From Ananas comosus (Eukaryota > Streptophyta > Magnoliopsida > Poales > Bromeliaceae), in contig NC_033623.1 in NCBI RefSeq assembly GCF_001540865.1, positions 9,255,011 through 9,319,010 on the forward strand: a stretch of DNA of 64,000 bases, written 5' to 3'. The notes beneath the pieces are model-generated. The model made no database searches and was not told where the DNA came from. It saw only the letters and a list, made by a program, of their open reading frames with translations. The position numbers and the translations under genes were made by a program. Positions 12,211 through 23,600 of this stretch are shown one piece after another; positions within the stretch are counted from its first letter, which is position 1; the number at the start of each line of letters is the position of its first letter.

Positions 12211-12276
12211 NNNNNNNNNNNNNNNNNNNNNNNNNNNNNNNNNNNNNNNNNNNNNNNNNNNNNNNNNNNNNNNNNN

Positions 12277-12313
<37 letters not shown>
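12177..12313. other. Assembly gap between (TA)n and poly-A
   Basis: (TA)n runs into 66 N (12211-12276), followed by a pure A run (12277-12313). The unlike simple repeats on the two sides suggest missing sequence. The poly-A could be the tail of an unassembled retroelement copy. Confidence 0.9.
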
Positions 12314-12315
<2 letters not shown>

Positions 12316-12475
12316 TCCATATCAAAACCTATGAAGACCCAAACTCCTAACGTGGGTTTGGAACATATCCCTAGCTATCAGCTTGGTCAACGGATCAGCC
12401 ACCACCCTAGTGGTGGATATGTGTCTAAGAATGACCTCGCCTAGCCTGATCATCTCTCGAATGTAGTGAAAACGG
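12314..12475 (-). pseudogene. Fragment of a copia RNase H C-terminus
   Basis: On the minus strand this 160-bp piece translates to a copia RNase H end, with a short IREM-type segment, HISTTRVVADPLTK, and the FQTHVRSLGL-type tail. It is not continuous with the copia element at 3.3-10.1 kb, whose equivalent region is more diverged, so it comes from a different copia family. It is bounded by an N gap plus poly-A on the left and a single N (12476) plus (TA)n on the right, so it may be misplaced or the only assembled part of a larger element. Confidence 0.75.
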
Positions 12476-12476
12476 N

Positions 12477-12515
<39 letters not shown>

Positions 12516-12539
12516 AGAAAGAGAGGGAGAGAAAGAGAG
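12477..12539. repeat. (TA)n microsatellite followed by GA-rich tract
   Basis: Pure TA repeats to about 12512, then a gagagaaag-type purine tract bordering the second palindromic MITE. Confidence 0.85.
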
Positions 12540-13265
12540 AGAGCTAGGTTCCCATGCTTTCGAGAGTACGGTGGTCTCCATTATTGTAAGTTGTTTTCGA
12601 TGATTGGACATCCGATTCGGCGATCGGTTTTGTTAGACATGATCTACGTTATTGGAACTATCTAAAATCCAAATTTCATAATTTTTTTACTCCATTTGCC
12701 TAGTAAATGAGTAGATCCAAAATGAACAGCTGAAAATAAAAATCGCATAAAAAATAATGATAAAATACTTAAATTTTAAACCAGAAGTATTGATATTACT
12801 ATTGATATTAAGTAGAATTTTCTATCAAAGNTTTTTTTTTTTGAGAGATAGGTAGCGCGCTACCCGCTTCGTTTATTTCATTTAGAAATAAACTTAGCTG
12901 GAAATGTGAATCAACTAGGATTCGAACTTGGGACCTCGGGTACCAACCACCAAGCCCTTTGCCACTTGCTCTAGGGACGGTCGGTATATTAAATAGAATT
13001 TTCTATCAAAGTTTTATATAGTTTAGATTATTCTACACCGTTGAATTTAAAAACGTGTCACATCGACCGTTAAAATAGTCTTTTTTGAGAGCTTTTGACC
13101 ACTTAGTAAATAATATTGAAAAATTATAAAATTTGGTTTCTAAATAGTTTCAATAGTATAAATTATGCCTAACGAAGGCGATTGTCAAATCGGATGTCCT
13201 ATCATTGAAAACAACTTATAAATTGAAAACCTCCGTACTTTCGAAAGCATACTAGACATACTATT
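12540..13265. mobile_element. Palindromic MITE, copy 2, interrupted by a SINE
   Basis: Left end (12541-12690: catgctttcgagagtacgg, then ttgttttcgatgattggaca) and the reverse complement of the right end (13130-13255) match over more than 120 bp. The SINE at 12831-12986 lies in the middle. Without the SINE and one target copy the element is about 545 bp, the same size as copies 1 and 3. Confidence 0.72.
12831..12986 (-). mobile_element. tRNA-derived SINE, second copy, minus strand
   Basis: The reverse complement matches the SINE at 10795-10981: an agcaagtgg head, ggttggtacccgaggtcc, B box GTTCGAATCC, the ctaagtttatttctaaatga body, and a poly-A tail (poly-T on this strand, with one N at 12831). 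A 25-bp direct repeat with one mismatch flanks it at 12806-12830 and 12987-13011. Confidence 0.88.
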
Positions 13266-14125
13266 TTATATTGAGTAAGATGCTAAATATCAAACACCGT
13301 AGAGATGTTTTAGTCTGGTACAATCAAATTTCCATTGAATATATATATGGCACTGTTGCGTGCCATTGCAGTTAATATTGTGATAATTTATTATCTTTTT
13401 CATTAAGTTTACTCATATTGACATATTCATCTCGTATCTTATCTTAATTTTTGCAAGGTTGATTCTAAGTTAGTTTTCCATCCAAAACCCTCACGGGCGT
13501 CCAACCTTTAGATAGCTACTCTCATACTACTGTCAAATTAAAAAAAAAAAAAAAAAATTGAAGTGATGAATTTTTCCATCAATTATTAGGTGATAAGTCA
13601 AAGAAAATAAATATAAAATGGCCATTAAGCATGATGATCAGCGCTCCTCTTGACAAATTAAAAATAAACTTTCAGATGAAATTTTATTAATAAAAAAATT
13701 AAAATCAAGAACTTATTTACGGTAATAAGTGAAAGGTTAAATACCAAATCGGAATAAGGCAAATGATTTTGGGGATACATGTAAATTTCATCACATCAAC
13801 TGTACTAATGAAATCCATTAAAAAAAAAATTGAATTGTTTCCTACGAAATCAATTAATCTGTATACATGCAAATTTTTGGGGGAAAAAAATTGAATTGTT
13901 TCCTACAATATGTGTACAAACGGTATATGTTGAACAATTTATACAAATGTATCAACTATTTATATAAATATTGCACTATTATAAGAGAATGTTATATTAT
14001 TTAAAAAATAAAGAATTAAAAGAAAAAATAAAAAATATTTTTTTGTATTGGAAAAATCGTATCGTCATTGTTATAGGAAATGTCAAGAACCAAAAAAAAA
14101 AGAAGAAGATAATGAAATTACAATA
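13266..14125. other. AT-rich intergenic DNA
   Basis: No coding pattern. 13910-13990 contains short recurring words (tacaaatgtatc, atattgcact) resembling the repeats at 14126-14640 and 15640-16200. Confidence 0.5.
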
Positions 14126-14640
14126 TTAAGATGAACTTACACTATTTTCAGAAGAATTGTATTGTTCGAGAGGAAAGCTGCACTCCTTGGACGAAAGTTG
14201 CACTGTTTGAGTGAAAGTTATACTGTTTGAGACAAAAATTGCACTGTTCGAGATGAAACTACCACTTTTTGAGCGAAAGTTGTACTGTTCGAGACAAAAA
14301 TTATACTTTTTGAACAAAAATTATACTATTAAAAATTATTTGAAACTAAGTTACACCATATAAAATAGAAGTTACACTTTTTAATACAAAATTACACCAT
14401 TTAAAACTATTTAAGGCAAAGTTGCATTAGTTTCAAATAATTTTAAACGGTGTAAGTTTCAAACTGTGTAACTTAGTCTCAAACAATGCAAATTCTATTT
14501 TATGTGGTGCAATTTATTCTCAAATAGTTTTAAACGTTGCAACTTTCATTCAAATAGTGTAATTTTCATCTCAAGCAGTATAACTTTTGCTCAAAGAGTG
14601 GCAGTTTTGTCTCAAATAGAATAACTTTACATAATTGTCT
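14126..14640. repeat. Inverted repeat built of degenerate ~28-bp tandem units
   Basis: The left arm (14126-14420) is a string of variants of a unit such as gagacaaaaattgcactgtt. The right arm (14440-14640) is the same series in reverse complement (gtctcaaacaatgcaaattc and variants), so the block can fold into a long imperfect hairpin. Nothing in it looks coding once the repeat is recognised. Confidence 0.72.
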
Positions 14641-14999
14641 TCCCAATATAAAATAATTTTTTTTCTTTTTTTTTCCTTTTATTTTTTATTCTTCTTTTTT
14701 TGTCATCTACATCTTTTTTCGCTATCACGCTCTCTCCTTTGCCCTCTGCCACAGCCACCACCCTCGCCAGACACGCTCTCCCACCCTATCATCCTTAAAT
14801 CCACCGGTACCTTCGTTGTTGTCGCTATCCACGGCCATATGCTCCGCTGCAAGCTCACCTAATGTGATATATATTATATCTGAGTCGGCATCGGTGGAGG
14901 TGTGGCCAAGATAAGAGAGTGGAACGCGGCGTAGATTTTGGGGCAGTAGAGCATAATACAAAAGAAGATGAAACGGGAAGGAGAATGAGAGAAAGAATG
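14641..14999. other. Pyrimidine-rich and mixed intergenic DNA
   Basis: A T/C tract (14650-14730) is followed by about 250 bp of higher GC content. Short open frames occur on both strands without any recognisable domain. No gene is called. Confidence 0.4.
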
Positions 15000-15431
15000 T
15001 GACACCTCAATAGTCCCACATTGGATATAGTTATGACTAGATGTGAGAGTATATAAGCTTAATTGGGCTAGGCAAAAATAACTGGGTTTAACCATTTTGG
15101 ATAGGTGGTTGGGCCCAACAAGTTATTATTGCTAGCGGGTCGGGTCGTTATATTTAGTATCAGAGCCAGTTCACTAGCCGGAACTGTGAGATGAGTCTTG
15201 GCTGAGTCAGGGTCGGTGATTGACAAGCTAAGTCAGGGTCGGAATGACAAAGGCTAGCAAGACAAGTCTCACATCACCTGGTGATTTTGGGCTGTATGTG
15301 TTTAGGGCTGATGATGATGTCAGGATCTAAACGGGAGGAGTCTATGACACCCTAATAGTCCCACATCGGATAGTTATGGCTAGATGTGGGAGTATATAAG
15401 TTTGATTGGGCGAGACAATTAATAATTGGGA
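15000..15431 (+). mobile_element. TRIM-like miniature LTR element, plus strand
   Basis: 5' LTR at 15000 to about 15153 (TGACACC..., containing agtcccacattgg and a gagtatataag TATA box). A PBS, TAGTATCAGAGCCA, at 15155-15168 matches the initiator-tRNA-Met complement at 13 of 14 positions. The 190-bp non-coding internal region ends in a purine tract (acgggaggagtcta, 15331-15344). A second LTR begins TGACACCC at 15345 and is cut short near 15431. The size and layout are those of terminal-repeat retrotransposons in miniature. Confidence 0.8.
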
Positions 15432-16379
15432 AATGGCCAGGTCGAATTAGCAAAATCCAAAATAATGGCCTATTTTTGAAAAAATGCAAAACCAGTAGAT
15501 TTTTTATGCAAATTGGCATTAAAATTGTCAAATTTCTAAAAAAGTACATATGCGAAGTCATAATTGCACATATTTTTTCTCAAGAGACAAGAATCTGATT
15601 TAGTGCAATTTTTTTTTAAAAAAAATATATAATTAGTAAGACAAAATAGTACAATATTCTTTCAAATTATATAGTATTCTCTCTCAAATAGTATAATATT
15701 TGTATAAATGGTACAATATTTGTACAAAATTGTGCAATATTTGTATAATTTATATGTTGTATAATTTATATGCTATATTGCGAATAATATATACATACAA
15801 TTAGTATAACATATTACAATATATTATAAAAATGATAATGTATGTGTATAAACAGTATATATGTTACACAATTGATACAAGTGTTCACACCATTGTGCAA
15901 ATATTGTACTACTTAGATAACTATTACATTCTTTGTTCTTTACAAATTAAATTATATTGTATATTAAAATAAAGTGTCAAATTTTTAAAAATTATTACTG
16001 TTAAATCATAATTGCATGTACTTTTTTTTAAAAGATGAGAATCCTCAATTATTACAAAATAGAAAAAACTAAATAAAATTAGTAAGTCGAAAGAGTGCCT
16101 CATTCTCTCCTCAGTATAATATTTGTATAATATAGGTGCAACGTTTGTATAAAATAGTACAATATATGCGTAATTCATACAATCCATACCAAATATACTA
16201 ATTGGCAGTTTAAAAAGTATACGTGGCGGCATTTCCCTTTTTACGAATTAAAAAGAAGCCAACATAAGGCATGGGCCAATGGAACCTTGCCACGCGTCCT
16301 AAGGTGTTTCCTTTTTTACGAATAAAAAAATTATTCTCAGATTTTTTTCAAAAAGTTTCCAGATATGGCTCATTTTTCA
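15432..16379. repeat. AT-rich DNA with degenerate gtacaatatttgtat-type repeats
   Basis: Between about 15640 and 15900, and again at 16110-16200, short variants of gtacaatatttgtataa recur every 20-30 bp. Related words appear near 13.9 kb and 19.13-19.2 kb. 16220-16390 has three copies of a ttacgaataaaaa-type word. No coding pattern. Confidence 0.5.
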
Positions 16380-16552
16380 ACGAATAAAAAATGACAATCC
16401 CTTTGTTTCTTAGCTCCTTCCCAAGGGTGGACCAGCTTGACAAGCTCCTTTTCAAGAAAACCCTCTCTTTTCCAAGATATTCTTGGAATTTTTCAAGGAA
16501 GCTCTTTCCTTCCCAAGAAAATCTTCCTTCTCAAGAAAATCCTCTCCTTTTT

Positions 16553-16593
<41 letters not shown>

Positions 16594-17290
16594 CTCTCCC
16601 CTACTCTCTCTCTCTCTCTCTTCCGTTCTCTCTACCTTAACCCAAAAGCTTTCATTGGGCTCAGAAAGTGCCAATGCCGCCCCTTGCCTTTCCCCTCTCC
16701 TCCACCTCCGAAACCTGATCTCCATCTCGACAACTTCACCCCCTCCGCCTCCGCCGCAGCCGCTGCTGCCGCCGACCTCGAGAACAGCCACAGCGCCGCC
16801 CATCCCCGCCTCTTCGCCTCCCCCTCTCCTCCTCCGCTGATGCCATGACCGGAGGTGACGACGATCGATCTGGAGCGCGGGAGCTGGAATCCGATGGATC
16901 TGGAGCGCTTGAAGGCGGGCTCGCTCTCGATGAGGCACGAAACCCTCCCTACCGCCCCGATCCCCAATGCTCCCGAGGATCTCGCGTAATCGGCAGAGGA
17001 GGAGAGCAAAGAGAAGGACGACGACGAGAAAGAACAGGAGGGGAAGCAGGGGCAAGAGCGCAGCGGCGGCAGGAGCGGCCACGGAGGCCACGGCGAGGGC
17101 CGCAGGGACGTCGAGGGCCGCGGGGGCGTTGAGGGCGGAGATGTCTGCCGCCGAGGGGAGGGCCAGCGCGCGGGTGGAGAGCGAGCGGCGGCAGACGAGC
17201 CAAGGGGTAATGAAGGGATAGAGGTTGGGGCGGCGGCGGCGGTGGTTGCGGCAACTAATTTAAGAGCTGCGTCGCTCACAAACAAAATTG
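16380..17290. other. GC-rich island with CT microsatellite; possible gene fragment
   Basis: A (CT)n tract (16554-16620) borders about 600 bp of strongly GC-rich sequence, base composition like the first exon of the CTL gene and unlike its surroundings. Long open frames exist on both strands. The minus-strand frame ending at 16531 would encode an Ala/Leu-rich stretch with one clear hydrophobic segment (LLFFLVVVLLFALLL), followed by Arg- and Gly-rich sequence. I recognise no family, and no continuation by splicing is obvious. It could be a truncated gene, a captured first exon, or a 5' leader. Confidence 0.35.
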
Positions 17291-18510
17291 TATTAGGGAC
17301 ACAAGAGTCACTATACTATTTTGTGATTCCTTTTAAGAGACCTAACATTTACTTGAATAAATGAAAGAAAATTAAATAAAGTTAGGAGCATATCAAAATC
17401 CAAAATTATAACCTTCTATTTTAATACTACATTAAATTATAAAAAATAATTATTTTCTCTGATAGCTTACACTACCTACCTAAGAATAACATTTTTAATT
17501 TATATTTAATAAGTGCACAAATAAAATAGATTTGGGGTATAATACAAATTATAATCTCATGATTAGTTGCCTAAAAATGATTCAAGTGAAAAAAGTTAAT
17601 TTTATAAAAGTGGCTTTTAGGAAAGTAATTTTTGAATTTCATTGTTTGGTTGGATATGAAGTAAAAAATAAAAAAATTTGGTTTTGATGATTTCGATTGT
17701 TTGATTATTTGATTATATTAAAAAAGTAAAAATATAAACAAACGACTATAAATTAAATTTAAATTTAAATTTACACTTGGAATTCAAAATTAAATTTTAA
17801 AATTTAAATTTAAACCTAATTGTGATTAAAATTTATAATTAAAATTTAAGACATATAATCAAATTTAATTTGAATTTAAATTTTAAGTTATACCTTATAA
17901 TTAAAATTAAATTCTAAAATCATATTTCAACTTAAATATTAAATCTTAATTCAAATTTGAATTCATGATTTGACTCAAATTTTGATTTACTATTTGATCA
18001 TAAATTTTGAATTCAAATGTGAATTCACAATTTCAATTAAAATTAAAATTAAAATGTGAGTTTAAATCATAATTCAAATTGAACATTCGAATTCAAAGTT
18101 CAAACAAAATCTTATTATTGAAATTAATTCCAAATGCAAACTATCTATTGTCACAAACAAAATAACTTGTAAAATGTCACTTTCTAAAATTAGTACTTTA
18201 GGTGTTCACTCTCGGCCAACCAAATATAATAAAAGAGAAAATAGAAAATTAATCTCAAAACTATATAAGAGAAAATAATAAGGACAATTAATAAGGGACC
18301 CAAAAGCGAATCAAAATAAGAAAGGAAAGATGATATTTGTTGTGGCTTAATTTTAAATAAATCTCTAATATAAATAATTTATATTTTTTAATTTTTTTAA
18401 TTATTATTTATTAATTATTATTGTATATTTATTGTAATTTTTTTCCCACAGTGAAGCGCAGGTGTTTAACTAGTATGCACAATCATACACTATATTCAGA
18501 TATATAATAT
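17291..18510. other. AT-rich intergenic DNA, degenerate aatttaaatt repeats
   Basis: 17740-18140 is a long run of imperfect aatttaaatttaaat and aattcaaat words. No coding pattern or element ends were found. Confidence 0.6.
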
Positions 18511-19058
18511 AGAGTCCGGCTACTATGCTATCGGTAGCACGGAGCGCTCCGTGCTACCAAATTGTTTTCGATAATGCGGCTTCCAAATCGACCATCGGCT
18601 CCGTTACACTTGATCTACACTATTTAAAGTATTTGGAAACTAAATTTCATATTTTTTTCGTCATCATTTGACTAGTGATCAAAAGATCTCAAAATTGACA
18701 ATTTTAACGGCCGATGTGGTGTGTTTGTAAGTTTAACGATGTAAAACAATCCAAATGCGATGAAAATTTTATAGAAAATTCGTTTCACTATTTAGAGTAA
18801 GATCAGTATATCTAATCTTGAATTTAAATCTTTTATCATCATTTTTCATGAGATTTTTATTTTCAGCCGTTCAATTTTAAACTATTTGTTTGATAGGTAA
18901 ATGATATCGAAAAATTATGAAATTTAGTTTCTAAATACTTTCAATAGTATAGATCAAGTCTAACGGAGCCGATCGTCGATTTGGAAGCTACATCATCGAA
19001 AATAACTTGGTAGTACAGAGCGCTCCGTGCTACCAATAGATAGTAGCCTAGTTCTATA
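18511..19058. mobile_element. Palindromic MITE, copy 3 (best preserved)
   Basis: About 548 bp. The left 145 bp and the reverse complement of the right 145 bp align with mostly single-base differences (shared words: ctccgtgctacc, gatcggctccgtta, gaaactaaatttcat). Just inside the left tip lies a perfect 26-bp palindrome at 18533-18558 centred on ggagcgctcc. The right tip has a near-perfect one at 19010-19035. Both borders are TATA-rich, so a TA target duplication is possible. It has no coding capacity. Confidence 0.8.
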
Positions 19059-20399
19059 ATATATTATGTATAAATAGTAGCATGTAATAATTTGCCCCCG
19101 CGAGAAAAACTTCAATTTATATAAAATGGTGCAGTATTTACTCTCAAATAGTACAACATATTAATTTTCTACATAATTTGTAAAATATATTAATTTAGTA
19201 CTCTAGTTAAAGATAGGTTCTAACAGCGAGATACTTCAAACAGTAAGGTACCAAAGTAAAATTATGCTAAATGCTTCAAAATTATGCTAAATGCAATTGA
19301 AGCTTTTTCAAAGTAATAAATATTACCATAAAACCAATTATATAAACTCAGTACCTAAAACATTAAACTAGCATAATATGAACAAAAACATGAGAAAATT
19401 AATTACTTAAACACAACAGTACACCCCAGCTCACATTATGCTTTCGACATTGCATACTGACGTGGCCTAACACAAACATCTAGACACCTCGAATTAAGGC
19501 CATACAATCGTGCCAAAACCTTCTTAGCTAGACAAATACAACTTTCAAGTACGACCAAACTCTTTGATTGAAATAAATATGAAATCTAATAAATATCCCA
19601 GTTAAACCCTAATTAAATTTATATTACCGTTATAATAGACTAAAAAATTACCATCTATAAGTGTAAATTTTTCAATCTAAGAATTTTAGGATTTACAAAA
19701 ATTTAAATAAATTTTAGTAAAAAAAAACAAAGTTGATAAACAAAGGAAAGAAGATGAGCTCTTGCATGAATAAAGTACACACAAGATGTATATGTCTAGT
19801 CTAAGAGTGTATAAATAATATAACTCAATAGATAAATACCGATATACTAATAATTTAAATAATAAAATTGAATTTGCCAATTACTCGCAAATACTATTCT
19901 ATTCAGGTATGTTGTTATTTTTCTAAAATGCTGTTCGCCAAAAAAAATACTTGTATTGATCGAAAGTAAAGAAATTATAAAAATATGAGAGTTGAGTGCT
20001 TCGACGGATTCTCCGTTGTGATTTGATGTACTTGAAACACGTTATATTTAACATTGTAAAAAATTACATATCGCATGTATTTTCTTTTAATTTAATTTTA
20101 TTCTTCTTGTAATGCTTTATTATTAAAAACTTCATATATAAACCAAATTTATTTTTTCATATGTATATTAAAATTAAAAGTGAAAACTATACTAAAGAAG
20201 CAAAAAAATTATAAATTGTTGTTGCGTATCTTTAAGATTTTATCAAAAGACGTGCATGTTATTAAGAAATAAAAAATCAAAACATATAGAAAAAGTAAAA
20301 GGTTAGGACTACTTTTGAATTATCTAAAAGATTAGGTATCTAAACAAAAATTACACTCTAAAGCCTATTTTCGTCATTTCGCCTCTTTCTTCTCTCCAT
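19059..20399. other. AT-rich intergenic DNA upstream of the CTL gene
   Basis: No coding pattern on either strand. 19125-19200 has a few words of the 14-16 kb repeat family. The CTL promoter must lie in the last few hundred bases, but I could not single out a convincing TATA box. Confidence 0.5.
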
Positions 20400-20639
20400 T
20401 TCCTTCCATTGACCATGAGAGCTCCAACCGCCCATCCAAGTTCTCCACTCTCTCTCCTCACCGCCCCTGCGAAAAGACAATTCTACCCCTCATTCCCCGG
20501 CTTCGACACCGCCTCTCGAAAGCCCATTCTCGTCATTTCACTCTCTTCTTCCCCTCCCCTGCTCCCCACCTTTCACTTCCCCTCCTCACTCCACCTCTCC
20601 TCTCCTCTCCTCCGTCCATGATCCTCTGATCACCGTCCG
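20400..20639 (+). promoter_or_regulatory. Likely 5' untranslated leader of the CTL gene
   Basis: CT-rich, C-rich leader-like sequence directly before the start codon, typical of plant 5' UTRs. An upstream ATG at 20415 opens a 70-codon frame ending before the main start; it could act as an upstream ORF, but nothing shows that it does. Confidence 0.45.
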
Positions 20640-23600
20640 ATGGGGAGCGGCATCGGCGAATCTCAGCCGTCCATCTACCCCGACCCCGCCCCCCTCCTCC
20701 TCCCCTCGTCGTCGTCCGCAACCTCCGAACCCTACCCCTCCCCCATCTCCTTCGTCCCCTCCCCTCGCCCCTTCCGCGACCTCCCCCTCGCCTCCCTCTT
20801 CCTCCTCCTCTCCCTCTCCACCCTCTCCCTCGGCCTCTTCGCCCTCTTCCGCCGCAACCCCGACGCAACCCGCGCCGACCTCTTCTACTTCGACCCCTCC
20901 ACCTCCTCCTGCGTCCTCTCCGACCCCCGCCTCTCCTCCTCCCACTTCTCGTCGTCCTCCTCCTTCGTCAAGGATCTAACCCTAACCCTAGTCGCCACCT
21001 TCCTCCTCGCTGCCCCGATCGCGCTCGCCCTGCTCTGGATCCTGAGGCGATACACTAAACAGGTGGTGTACGCCGCGGTCCCCTTCTTCGTCCTCACCCC
21101 CGCACTCCTCAACGCCTACTGGTTCGCCGCGTGCACGCTCGCTGAGGGGTGCCGCGCCGCGTTCCCCCTCGCCTACCGCGTCCTCGTCCTCGTCTTCGTC
21201 TTCGTCCTCGTCGCGATCATCCTCTGGATCGTCGTCGCGAACTGGTCCCGCGTCGAGCTCACGATCCACATCGTGCGGGTCGCCGCCGCGGCACTCGCGG
21301 AGAACCTTGCGCTGCTCGCGGTGCTGCCGCTGCTGGGGTTGGGGCTCCTCGTGTACTTCGCCCCGATCGTGGTGTTCCTGGTGTTCGCGACGTGGAACGG
21401 GGAGGTGGTGGCGAGGGAGAGGGAGGGGGCGAGAGGGGAGCGGCACTACGCGTGCGTGTGGAAGCAGGACGCGTGGGTGCCCGCGTACTTCGCCTTGGCC
21501 ATCATCACGATGGTGTGGTCCGCGGCAACGATGGTGGAGGCGAAGGTGTACGTGATCAGTGGGACTATAGCGCAGTGGTACTTCGCCAAGGAGGGGACGA
21601 GGCCTACTAAGAGCTTGAGGAGTTCTTTAAGGTATGATTGGGTTTGTTCTCGGCTTCTTTGCTTTTTTCTTAAAAAAAATTAATTGAGGTTTGAATTAAT
21701 TTTTTGAGTGAGAGGTGTAGAAATTGGATGACTATTGGGTATACTCTGTTTAAAAAGTGTTTGCATGCATATGATATCCGACGAACACTGAAGGAATCCC
21801 ATAGCTTCTTGGATCATGCCAGAGGAGGTAAGAATGTGGATGATTATCGAGAAGAAAAAGGCGATGTCCTACGCTCTCTCTATAATATCTTAAAAGACTT
21901 ATAAAGTACTATTTTATGTAAAAGCATAACATATTGCTAGTTAAGCAGTTGATTTTTATTGGTTTACCCAAATTCTTACCAACTTAAAGCTGTTTTTTGG
22001 TATTTAGGAAATATTAGTCTTCTAGTTTGCGGGGAAACTGATGAAATTTGGAAGCTATGAATTGTCAAAGAAAGGTTGAACATTTTTTATCAGGGAATGT
22101 CATTTCAGATCAGTTTGCCCTAATAGAGCGTTTGGCAATTAGAATAATTTCGAGCATTTGCTATAGCGTGGAGCAGCAAGCACAAAACGATTTTGAGACT
22201 CAAAGTAGTGCTTCTGATTATGCATTTATGCTGCAGTAAAAACCTGTCTAGAGGAACTTAAAATAGTACCTTTTCTAGAAGCATTAGTCAAACCACGCAT
22301 CATTAAACGGCACTACACCTTATAATATGGTCAAACAGGTCATTAGGATCAATGTTTTGAGATGTAATTAGGATTATTAGGAGGACTGTGCTAGCACTAG
22401 GAGCTCCAGTATAGGAGCCATCATTTGCAGATTTTCATGGGCTGTTTGCTGATTTTATTCTTGTCTTGTCTATGAGGCATGGTTTTAGTCGTTAAAAAAA
22501 GGTAAAATGGTAAAAATGTATAAAACTTATCTCAACTATCACCCATTTGGATTTGTCTACCTAACTTTTAAAAATTTTGATTTTACTACCTCACCTTTTA
22601 ATTTATTTGGTTTGAGTCAATCAGTGACTCTTTAACTTCAAAATTTAAATGCATCATTTATTTTTACAGGTTTGATTAGTATATTAATCCAATTTGGATA
22701 ACTATAAATTCATTAAAGTAAGCAATTAGCTTAAATTTTATATCTGAAGAGCCATCAAATCACTTAAATTAAAAATTTTGAAAGATTGGATAGGCGAATC
22801 AAAATGCTCTAGAGTTCAGGTAAGTTTTACAATTTTCACCTTTAAAAAAATGGAATTACTTTTTTATCATGCTTTGCAAAATTCCATTTTCACACTTACA
22901 TATATGAACAGAAGAGATGCCTTTTTTGTCAAATTGTCTGGCACTGAAAGTCGTTTTTTGATGTTTTGGCTAAAATTCCAAAACTAGAATGGAACATTTT
23001 GGATTCATTAGGTGCCGATACGATTGTGAGACCTTTCAAAAATTCAAATTGAGTTGGATAGAGTCTATAGAGACCTAGTTTTAAAACATCTACTCAAATT
23101 AATTGAAACTATCTTTTAATGCCTAGTATTTTATACATAGATTGACCTTGCATACTTATTTCTTTAATCTTTCTTTTTTTTGGTATTTTTGATATACAAC
23201 AACATGATTATTAAGAAAAGCACAAAATATCATTTTGTTATCATTATTTAATTTTATTTATATTGATCTCTTTGAAAAGTGAACCCTAGGACTGCTGAAA
23301 TTGCAGAATTATCTAAATCTGAAGTCAGAGCACGGACCAAAACCGAAGCTGATCGTTGGCGCCAAGCTTAATGTAATAATTCCAACCACTAAATCTCATT
23401 ATTTCATGCTTATGTAATGAAGAAAATAAACTGCCACAACTCTTCTGACTGATCTATGTAGAAGATGATGTTTGGCTGCGAAGGGTTGAATATCGAAATG
23501 TTATGATTCTTTGATAATTTGGGCATCAAAGTACCTTGAGGCCATTTTCTTATTTGCGCTGTTCATATAGTATATCAGATGTTAGCTAACTAGAATTATT

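Noticed and set aside
12144..12444. Open frames running through (TA)n, N and poly-A
   Set aside because: They translate simple repeats and unknown bases, not genes.
16391..16848. A Ser/Leu-rich secreted protein on the plus strand
   Set aside because: Most of it is translation of (CT)n and CT-rich DNA; no recognisable continuation.
20533..20945. Long Gly/Arg/Glu-rich frames on the minus strand of CTL exon 1
   Set aside because: They are antisense shadows of a GC-rich exon; composition is low-complexity with no domain, and the plus-strand reading splices cleanly into a known family.
21704..22239. Extra CTL exons within intron 1
   Set aside because: Exon 1 joins exon 2 in frame and in family order; these short frames match nothing in the CTL family and include stops.
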